64,000 nt of DNA from NCBI GenBank assembly GCA_019638495.1, contig JAHBTQ010000001.1, positions 1,231,408 through 1,295,407 of the forward strand. Direction: 5' to 3'. Position 1 is the first letter of the stretch; each line of letters begins with the position of its first letter. The notes under the pieces were generated by a model. That model did no database searches and had not been told where the DNA came from. It worked only from the letters and a program-made list of their open reading frames with translations. Position numbers and translations under genes: made by a program. This DNA is from Taibaiella sp. (lineage in GTDB: Bacteria; Bacteroidota; Bacteroidia; Chitinophagales; Chitinophagaceae). Below are positions 54,185 to 63,300 of the stretch, piece after piece.

Positions 54185-54469
54185 GTGCGAAATAGCTTAA
54201 GATTATTGCTGATACCGGCCGTGGGTGCCACATTGCTTACCTCGTGCCAGGGAGTCTGGATACAGGAAGATAAAGATGCATTTTACGAAGCCTGCATGGA
54301 CGATGCCAACACCTGGACCGGTGACCCTGCCAAATCAAAGCAGTATTGCGAGTGTGTGATGGTGAAGGTGATGGAGCGGTATCCCGACGTGAACGAGGCA
54401 CTGGATCATATAGAAGAACTTTCCCGCGATCCGGACATCCAGCAATGCAAGATTCCGATCCTTAAATAG
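54185..54469 (+). CDS. Small Cys-containing lipoprotein
   Basis: The 94-residue product uses GTG as start, which gives a basic N-terminus and lipobox LTSC (Cys21). The mature part has an alpha-helical look with conserved-looking Cys positions: FYEACMDDA, QYCECVMVKVMERYPDVNEAL and a final IQQCKI. No known function. The promoter box lies only 4 nt before the start. The gap 54470-54629 downstream holds GTCGTAAGTAGAAAGTC-type direct repeats and no gene. Confidence 0.65.
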   Translation: MRNSLRLLLIPAVGATLLTSCQGVWIQEDKDAFYEACMDDANTWTGDPAKSKQYCECVMVKVMERYPDVNEALDHIEELSRDPDIQQCKIPILK

Positions 54470-54629
54470 TCGTAAGTAGAAAGTCGTAAGTAGAAAGTCC
54501 AAAGTCTAATGTATAGAGTAGAAAGTGAGCGCTGTAGGTCTTTCGTTATGCCAGCCTTTTTCTTCAAAGAAGATCCCTCACGTGGGCTTATGATCCGCAG
54601 GTGGTTTGCGACCTACTACTTTAGACTTA

Positions 54630-56750
54630 CTACTTCAACAACTGGTAAGCAATAAGTGCTGAGACATAGGCCAGCAAAGACATGTAAGCAAATTGTATTG
54701 CCGGCATCTTCCAGCTCCGTGTTTCACGTTTCACAATAGCCAGGGTGCTCATGCACTGCATGGCAAAAGCATAAAATATAAGCAGCGATACGCCGGTGGC
54801 AAGAGTATAGACGATAGTGCCGTCTGGTCTGCGTGCCTCGCGCATTTTTTCTGTAAGTGTGCGTGTGTCTCCGTCAGCATTTCCTACGGAATAGAGCGTG
54901 GCCATAGTTCCTACAAAGACCTCACGCGCGGCAAATGAAGTGATGAGTGCGATGCCTATTTTCCAGTCGTAGCCCAGTGGGCGGATCGCTGGTTCTATCG
55001 CATGGCCCATAATCCCGGCAAAGGAATGCTCCAGCTTTTCGGTAGCCAGTTCCCGTTCCAGTGCCGGTTTTTCAGCCGCATCTGCCCTGTCTATGAGCAC
55101 AGCATATTTTTGTTCCACCTCGCTCATGGCCGCCGGTGGCCCAAAGGCCGCAAGCGCCCACAGCAGCAGCGACAGTACGATGATCACCTTACCCACATCG
55201 CGTATGAATATCTTGCCCTTCTCCAGCATGGTGATGCCCACGTTTGCCCAGCGGGGAGCGCGGTACACAGGTAGTTCCAGCAGGAAAAAGTTGCGCTCTT
55301 TCGTTTTGATGACCATGTCCATGACCTTGGCCACAACCAGTGCCATAAAGAAACCCAGCAGGTACAGACCCATCAGCACCAGGCCGCGCACATTGAAAAT
55401 GCCCAGCATTGTCTTGTCTGGTATCACCAGGCCTATGAGCATCGTATAGACGGGCAGCCGCGCAGAGCAGCTCATGAGCGGCGTAACAAGGATGGTTACG
55501 AGGCGTTCTTTTCTATTCTGTATAGTACGTGCAGCCATAATAGCAGGAACGGCACAAGCCATTCCGCTTATCAGTGGCATCACCGAGCGGCCGTTGAGCC
55601 CGGCACTGCGCATTATGCGGTCTGTAAGAAAGCTGATGCGTGCCATGTAGCCGCTATCTTCCAATATGGTGATGAGGCCAAACAGAATCATGATCTGTGG
55701 CACGAACACAGCAATTCCGCCAAGGCCTGCTACCAGGCCGTCTACGAAAAGGTCTGTAAGCATGCCGGCTGGCAAAACATCTTTCAGCAAGTTTTGCAGT
55801 AGTGCAAACCCCCCTTCTATCCAGTCCATCGGGTATTGTGCCAGCCAGAAAATAGACTGGAACAGTAGGAATAATACGACCAGCAGTATCAGGTTGCCAT
55901 AGATTGGGTGTAGCAACGTTTTGTCAATGCGGTCGCTCATCACCATGCGTTTCATGGGGCTTTCGGTCACCACACAGCGCTGCAGGATTGTATCTATCTT
56001 CTTATACCTCAGTACTATTTCCTCGGCCTGAACTTTAGATTTCTGAAAACCGGATTCACCCACAAGCGATGCAATGCGTATACGAAGTGCAGCATTCAGG
56101 TGTTGCAGGCCGGTATAATTACATGCAATGTGAAGTGCTGCATAATTGCTTGCCTGGCCACATAAAGCCCTGATCTCGTTCAGCCATTCTTCGCCCAGCA
56201 CCGGGAGCTCAATAAAGTCAGCTCTGGGTGTTATGGTAGTCTGGCTCGTATCGGCAATTACCTTTTTTAGTTGGGTTATTCCCTTGTTTTTCCTGGGGTT
56301 TATAGGCACTATCGGCACGCCCATTGCCCGTTCCAGTTCGTCCACGTCTATGGTTACTCCGCGTCCCCGGGCTATGTCCATCATCGTCAACGCAATGACC
56401 ACGGGAATTTTCAGGTCCATGATCTGGGAGCAGAACAGCAAGTTGCGTTTCAAGTTTGAAGCGTCTGCTATTACTACTATCAGGTCCGGTCTTTCAGAGT
56501 TTGCCTGGTCCAGCAGTACCTCGTAGGTTACCTGCTCGTCTGCGCTTTTTGGGTAGAGGCTATAAGTGCCCGGCAGGTCTATTACATGTGCTGACAGCGA
56601 ATCTGATATACGAGCTGTGCCGGTTTTCTTATCAACAGTTACACCCGGGAAATTGCCCACCTTCTGGTTTAGCCCGGTAAGAACGTTAAAAAGAGAGCTT
56701 TTGCCGCTATTGGGATTACCTACAAGTGCTATCGTATACGGCCTCGTCAT
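54630..56750 (-). CDS. feoB: Ferrous iron transporter FeoB
   Basis: The 706-residue protein starts at ATG 56750, directly before ALVGNPNSGKSS; a longer frame adds 46 residues without a family match. The cytoplasmic G domain has G1 GNPNSGKS (11-18), G2/G3 VTVDKKTG and DLPGTYSLYP, and an altered G4 (TMMDIA instead of NMMD). Then come the membrane Gate and FeoB C-terminal domains with about 8-10 helices (LPAGMLTDLFVDGLVAGLGG, FMARISFLTDR-like GYMARISFLTDRIM, and SCSARLPVYTML). It imports Fe2+. No FeoA or FeoC gene is adjacent, and no Fur-type palindrome was recognised. The promoter box lies 9 nt ahead of the ATG. Confidence 0.95.
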   Translation of the reverse strand: MTRPYTIALVGNPNSGKSSLFNVLTGLNQKVGNFPGVTVDKKTGTARISDSLSAHVIDLPGTYSLYPKSADEQVTYEVLLDQANSERPDLIVVIADASNLKRNLLFCSQIMDLKIPVVIALTMMDIARGRGVTIDVDELERAMGVPIVPINPRKNKGITQLKKVIADTSQTTITPRADFIELPVLGEEWLNEIRALCGQASNYAALHIACNYTGLQHLNAALRIRIASLVGESGFQKSKVQAEEIVLRYKKIDTILQRCVVTESPMKRMVMSDRIDKTLLHPIYGNLILLVVLFLLFQSIFWLAQYPMDWIEGGFALLQNLLKDVLPAGMLTDLFVDGLVAGLGGIAVFVPQIMILFGLITILEDSGYMARISFLTDRIMRSAGLNGRSVMPLISGMACAVPAIMAARTIQNRKERLVTILVTPLMSCSARLPVYTMLIGLVIPDKTMLGIFNVRGLVLMGLYLLGFFMALVVAKVMDMVIKTKERNFFLLELPVYRAPRWANVGITMLEKGKIFIRDVGKVIIVLSLLLWALAAFGPPAAMSEVEQKYAVLIDRADAAEKPALERELATEKLEHSFAGIMGHAIEPAIRPLGYDWKIGIALITSFAAREVFVGTMATLYSVGNADGDTRTLTEKMREARRPDGTIVYTLATGVSLLIFYAFAMQCMSTLAIVKRETRSWKMPAIQFAYMSLLAYVSALIAYQLLK

Positions 56751-56759
56751 CAATGGCGG

Positions 56760-56767
56760 CAAAAGTA
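56760..56767 (-). promoter_or_regulatory. -7 promoter box of feoB
   Basis: TACTTTTG on the minus strand, 9 nt before the ATG (56748-56750). Confidence 0.5.
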
Positions 56768-57238
56768 CGCATTGTGCTACAGGTGAGGGGCTAATACAAA
56801 TCATGTGCGTGTAATTTTTCCCGAATTTGAAAACCGGCACTACGAATGCCCTGCTTGTATTATATGTTACGTTTGCCGTCGCCGGCACGAACTAATTTCA
56901 TTAGCTATCAATAGGGAAGAAAAATGAATAATGTGTAAGTCCACGAGGTGGATTGGCATTCCCGTCTGTGGATAAGTCTGTGAAAATAAGGCCTGATTAA
57001 CAAGAGTGTTAAATCCACATGTGTTTATGTCTGTGTTTACACTGGAAAAGGGGTGTTCGTGTCACATGTGAAAATAACAAAATCGAAACCATTTTCTTGA
57101 AGCATGAGGATACATCTAATCTGTATGCCAAACATGTCTTTCTCATAGATGGTGATAATAATAATAAAATAAAAAACAAAAATCAAAAAGCAGTAATAAA
57201 AATGCTGAAATGCAGTATTGTAAGCATTCTCAACGGAA

Positions 57239-57260
57239 TGTTAATCAGCCGTCATTAACA
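57239..57260. promoter_or_regulatory. Operator-like palindrome TGTTAAT-N8-ATTAACA
   Basis: A perfect 7-bp inverted repeat located 43 bp before a TATTTTTG box and 135 bp before the adhesin start. Confidence 0.45.
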
Positions 57261-57302
57261 TTTGATTAATTATGTTTTCTGACATTTGTTAATTCACAAG
57301 TG

Positions 57303-57310
57303 TATTTTTG
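57303..57310 (+). promoter_or_regulatory. -7 promoter box of the adhesin gene
   Basis: TATTTTTG, with TTTG 14 nt upstream, closer than usual. The predicted leader to ATG 57395 is near 78 nt, longer than for most genes here. Confidence 0.45.
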
Positions 57311-57394
57311 CTCTTCCTTATTAGGGAAGTTATGTCCTGAAACGGAATAAATCTGATTCACTTGAACACTACCAATACTTCTAAACTGATTGCT

Positions 57395-60300
57395 ATGACA
57401 TCAACTATACAATCACCCCTCCAACCCCGGAGAACTATGAAAATGCTTCGAACTAGTTTGCTTATCGCGCTGCTGGTGCTGACGGCCGGTTTGGCAAAAG
57501 CCCAGGTGGGCATCCAGACTTTTAACTCTACCTATACCGCTGCAAGCACCGGAAAGTACTACACTGCACATGGAGCGCAGGGAAGCCCGCTGGAGTCTAA
57601 TACCTACACCTACAAGTACGGTAACCTTAGTGGAACTTCCAACAACATACTCAACTTTAGTTCTTTTGGTATTGGCTCAAGTACATACGCCTACAGGAAT
57701 ATTCCTGATGCCTACGTAATGATCAGAAGGCACGATAACTCGTTGGTTTCAGGCGTTCGACAGCTCCTTTGGTACCAGGGCGCAAGCGGAGCGGAAATTA
57801 CAGATCCACTCTTTCTGCGCCAGCCGTACCAGGAAAGTATGGAGATCATGTTCAATGGTGCACGCGGATTGAATGCGGGAACAGATAACATCTTCAACAA
57901 CTCTGCTGATGGAAATGGTAACAACAACAACATCGAGAGGTTTGACTTCATTATTCCGGGTGGGTACACGATAGTTGCGGCATCACAGGAAGGTTTTATA
58001 ATTCTTGATCGCGGAGTGGTTAATGCGCATGACCCATTTTGTGTAGCCGGTATCAAGGCCCTGAATTCTTCAAGCGACCCATCTTCGTACACGTCAGTGC
58101 TGCATTGTAACTCCACGCACTACGGCACAGTGAATCCTATTCCTGTAATGTACTCGTATGTATTGCGTAAAGATCCGAGCGATTCTAAACTGGAGATATC
58201 AACTAGTACAGATGCTTCTCAGGGTGTTGGCGGTGTATTTATTCGCTTCTCTGATCTGGGATTGGTAAATGGACAGACAATTTATGGATATTCGGTATTC
58301 GGTGGGGACTTCCCGGATGGGGCTAGTGGTACTAAAGTTGTGGACTACAACAATACTACGTATTTCCCAACAAATACAGAGCCGGTAAATGGAGGCTTGG
58401 ACATGCTTGCAGTTTCCGGCGTGTTCCAGTTATCCAATGCGCTGGCACCGTTGGCAAATGACGTTACCCGCGCTCCTTTGTGTAACCCTTCAGGAACGGG
58501 CATGACAACTTTCCCTGCCCTTAGTGCTACAGACCTCAATAGCGGTGGCTACATTGTCAGTTACAAGATACTAACCATTCCTCCTCCTACAGCAGGCGTG
58601 CTTTATTACAACAGCTCGGGGTCTACGTATACCGCTGTTACAGCCGGCCTTGTACTAACACTCGCTCAAGCCACAACGCTGAAATTTGATCCAGCAGATG
58701 GATATAATGATGATGCAGTATTTACCTACAATGCTACGAACAACTTTGGTCTTTATTCAAATACAGCATATGGAACGGTTCCTGTGTCTACCCTGCCAAC
58801 TGTAAGTGCAGGCCCAGACAGGAATATATGTCTTGGATTGTCAACGATATTAAATGCTACTGGTGCGAGTACGTACACATGGTCGCCTTCCACCGGTCTT
58901 TCGTGCACAGCATGCGCTTCGCCCGTAGCAAATCCTTCAACTACCAAAACCTACACCATTACAGGCACAAATGAATCTGGCTGTATAAATACAGGTACCA
59001 TTACTGTCTCTGTAAACCCGGTACCAACTGTGTCAGTTACCTCAGCTACCAGTATTTGCTACGGATCTTCTACTACATTGACTGCCAGCGGTGCTATCAA
59101 CTATTCATGGTCTCCCGCTACCGGGTTGTCATGTACTACTTGCAATAACCCAACAGCAAGTCCCACTTCAACAACTACCTACACAGTAACGGGTACAAAT
59201 GGGGCCGGATGTGTGGATGTAAAAACTGTGACAGTAACTGTGAAGAGCCTTCCTTCGCTGACAATTAGCTCAGGAGCCACGATCTGTTCGGGTTCGTCGG
59301 TTGGTTTATCCGTAAGCGGAGCGAGCAGTTATGTCTGGTCCCCTGCTTCCGGTCTTACCTGCACAGCCTGTACAACGCCTACGGCTATGCCTACAGTGAC
59401 AACTACTTACACGGCAACGGGAACCGGGGCAAACGGGTGTACAAATACTGCGTCAGTTACTGTTTCTGTTAACGCACTTCCGTCGGTCAGTGCCGGTTCG
59501 GGAGTTGCTATTTGCACAGGTTCATCGACCGTGCTTGGCGCCAGTGGCGCTACCAGTTATTCCTGGTCGCCAGCTACGGGGCTTTCATGCACTACTTGTG
59601 CCTCGCCAACCGCCTCGCCCACTTCAACAAAGACGTATACGGTTGCAGGTACTACTTCCGGTTGCACCTCTGTGGCTACAGTAACTGTAACGGTCAATGC
59701 ACTTCCCACAGTAACAGCCGGTAGCAATGTAGCTATCTGCGCAGGCTCTTCTACCGTGCTTAATGCAGGTGGTGCCAGCACTTATTCCTGGTCACCATCT
59801 ATCGGGCTCTCTTGCACCACCTGTGCCAGCCCGATGGCTTCACCCTCACTCACTAAGACGTATACCGTTACGGGTACCTCGTCTGCAGGTTGCACTAACA
59901 CCGCAAGTGTAACTGTAAGTGTGAATGCACTCCCGTCAGTCAGTGCCGGTTCCAATGTGACAATTTGTGAGGGCAGCAGCACTACGCTAACTGCAACTGG
60001 TGCCTCTACGTATATCTGGACTCCGGGTAGTTCGCTTTCTTGTACGGCTTGCGCCAGCCCTTCAGCTACACCTTCTGCTACCACTATATATACCGTGGTT
60101 GGCACTAATGGAAGCGGTTGCTCAAATTCGGCTACTGTCCAGGTGAGCGTGAATCCTTTGGCTGCTACTATATCCGGCAGTTCGAATGTTTGCCAGGGGC
60201 AAACAGAAGGATTTACATGCGGAACATCGGGTGGTACGTGGAGCAGCAGTAATACTGCTGCCGGCACTATAGGTGTGTCTTCGGGTGTGTTTGCAGGACT

Positions 60301-63300
60301 TTCTGCAGGTACAACAAGGATATCATACATACTCCCAACCGGATGCTATACTACTAAGTTGGTTACAGTTAACCCTGCAGTTACAGCGACCGCGACTTCA
60401 ACAAACGTAAGCTGCAATGGCGGTTCAAACGGTTCAATTGACCTGACTCCAGGCGGCGGCACCACACCATATACATATAGCTGGAGCAATGGCGCAACTA
60501 CCCAAGACATCACCGGTCTGTCAGCAGGTACCTACTCAGTAACCGTAACAGACGCTAAAGGATGTACAGCTACAGCAAGCAAGACAATCAGTCAGCCAGC
60601 AACCCTCACAGCGAGCGCAGCGGGAACGAACGTAAACTGTAACGGCGGCAGCAGTGGTACTGTGACATTGACAGTAGGTGGTGGTACTACACCATATACA
60701 TATAGCTGGAGCAATGGTGCTACAACACAGAATCTCACTGGTCTGTCAGCAGGTACTTACTCAGTAACAGTGACTGATGCGAACGGTTGCACAGCAACAG
60801 CAAGCAAAACAATAACACAACCAACAACACTCACAGCAACAACCGCTTCAACCAATGCCCTTTGCTATGGCTGCAACAATGGTACTGCGAGTGTAACGCC
60901 AGCAGGTGGCACAAGCCCATACACCTACCTGTGGAGCACCGGCGCGACAACAGCAAGCGTTACCGGCCTTACAGCAGGAACATACACAGTGACTGTAACA
61001 GATAATAAGGGCTGTGCGGTAGTTAAGACCGTAACGATCACGCAGCCTGCGGTATTTACTGCATCAGCAGCAAGTACAAACGTAAACTGCTACGGCGGCA
61101 GCAACGGCACAGCAACACTTACTGTAAGCGGTGGTACCACACCATATACATACAGCTGGAGCAATGGTGCAACTACGCAGAACCTGAGTGGACTGAGCGC
61201 AGGTACATACTCGGTAGTAGTAACAGACGCAAACAGCTACACGACTACAGCGACAGTAACCATTACACAACCTGCAGTACTCGCGGCAACTGCTACGCAG
61301 ACAAACGTGAGCTGCAACGGTGGTTCAAATGGTTCTATCGACGTAACAGTAACAGGCGGTACTACACCATATACCTACCTGTGGAACGGTGGCGCTACTA
61401 CGCAAGACCGCACGGGCCTGAGCGCAGGTACATACTCAGTCCTTGTTACGGACAATAAGGGTTGTACAACAACAGTAAGCAAGACCATAACTGAGCCAGC
61501 AACATTGACAGCAAGCGCTACATCAACAAACGTAAGTTGCAATGGCGGTGCCAACGGTTCTATTGACCTGACACCAGGCGGCGGCACCACACCATATACA
61601 TATAGCTGGAGCAATGGTGCAACTACGCAAGACCTGAGCGGTCTGGCAGCAGGTACCTACTCAGTAACAGTAACAGACTCGAAAGGATGTACAGCAACTG
61701 CAAGCAAGACAATCAGCCAGCCTGCAACGCTCACGGCGAGCGCAGCGGGAACGAACGTAAACTGTAACGGCGGCAGCAACGGTACTGTGACATTGACAAT
61801 AGGTGGTGGTACTACTCCATACACTTACTCATGGAGCAATGGCGCAACAACTCAGAACCTCACGGGTCTGAGCGCAGGAACATACAGCGTAACAGTAACT
61901 GACGCGAACGGTTGCACAGCAACAGCAAGCAAGACAATCACACAACCAACAACACTCACAGCAACAACTGCTTCAACTAATGCCCTTTGCTACGGCTGCA
62001 ACAATGGTACTGCAAGCGTAACGCCAGCAGGTGGCACAAGCCCATACACCTACCTGTGGAGCACCGGCGCGACAACAGCAAGCGTTACCGGCCTTACAGC
62101 AGGAACATATTCTGTGACTGTAACAGATAATAAGGGCTGTACAGTAGTTAAGACCGTAACGATCACTCAGCCAGCAGTATTTACTGCGAGCGCAGCAGGT
62201 ACAAACGTAAATTGCTATGGCGGCAGCAATGGTACAGCAACACTTACCGTAAGCGGCGGCACTACACCATATACATATAGCTGGAGCAATAGCGCAACCA
62301 CACAGAACCTGAGCGGACTGAGCGCAGGTACCTACTCGGTAGTAGTAACCGACGCAAACAGCTACACGACCACAGCAACAGTAACAATTACACAGCCTGC
62401 AGTACTTGCGGCAACAGCTACACAGACAAACGTAAGCTGCAACGGCGGTGCTAACGGATCGATCGACGTAACAGTAACAGGAGGTACTACTCCATATACC
62501 TATTTGTGGAACGGCGGCGCAACTACACAGGACCGCACGGGCCTGAGCGCAGGTACATACTCAGTCCTTGTTACAGACAATAAGGGTTGTATAACAACAG
62601 TAAGCAAGACCATAACTGAGCCAGCAACATTGACAGCAAGCGCTACATCAACAAACGTAAGCTGCAATGGCGGTTCAAACGGATCAATTGATCTGACACC
62701 GGGCGGCGGCACCACACCATATACATATAGCTGGAGCAATGGCGCAACTACTCAAGACATCACTGGTCTGTCAGCAGGCACCTACTCAGTAACAGTAACA
62801 GACGCTAAAGGCTGTACAGCTACTGCAAGCAAGACAATCAGCCAGCCAGCAACGCTCACAGCGAGCGCAGCGGGCACGAACGTAAACTGTAATGGTGGTA
62901 CTAATGGTACTGTAACACTGACAGTAGGCGGCGGCACTACTCCATATACTTACTCATGGAGCAACGGCGCAACAACGCAGAACCTCACGGGTCTGAGCGC
63001 AGGAACATACAGCGTAACAGTAACTGACGCGAACGGTTGCACAGCAACAGCAAGCAAGACAATCACACAACCAACAACACTCACGGCAACAACCGCTTCA
63101 ACCAATGCACTTTGCTATGGTTGCAACAATGGTACAGCAAGCGTAACGCCAGCAGGTGGCACCAGCCCATACACATACCTGTGGAGCAATGGCGCGACAA
63201 CTGCAAGCGTTACCGGCCTTACAGCAGGAACATACACAGTGACTGTAACAGATAATAAGGGCTGTACGGTAGTTAAGACCGTAACGATCACGCAGCCAGC

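Larger units (their letters stand above)
56768..57394. other. Long AT-rich divergent intergenic region
   Basis: No convincing gene lies between feoB and the giant adhesin. It contains one perfect DnaA-box complement, TGTGGATAA (about 56966-56974), with weaker look-alikes (AAATCCACA near 57010, TGTGAAAAT twice), then a strongly AT-rich stretch (57150-57210). A palindrome TGTTAAT...ATTAACA lies at 57239-57260 (8-nt loop), and a -7-like box TATTTTTG at 57303-57310. This may be a regulatory region for the adhesin, or conceivably an origin. Confidence 0.4.

Noticed and set aside
53682..54195. Plus-strand open frames opposite the DUF4397 gene
   Set aside because: Antisense to a well-supported lipoprotein gene, with no domain pattern or ribosome-binding hint.
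57019..57258. 79-codon open frame in the gap before the adhesin
   Set aside because: Low-complexity Asn/Lys-rich AT sequence with no signal peptide, domain pattern or nearby promoter; it also overlaps the operator-like palindrome.
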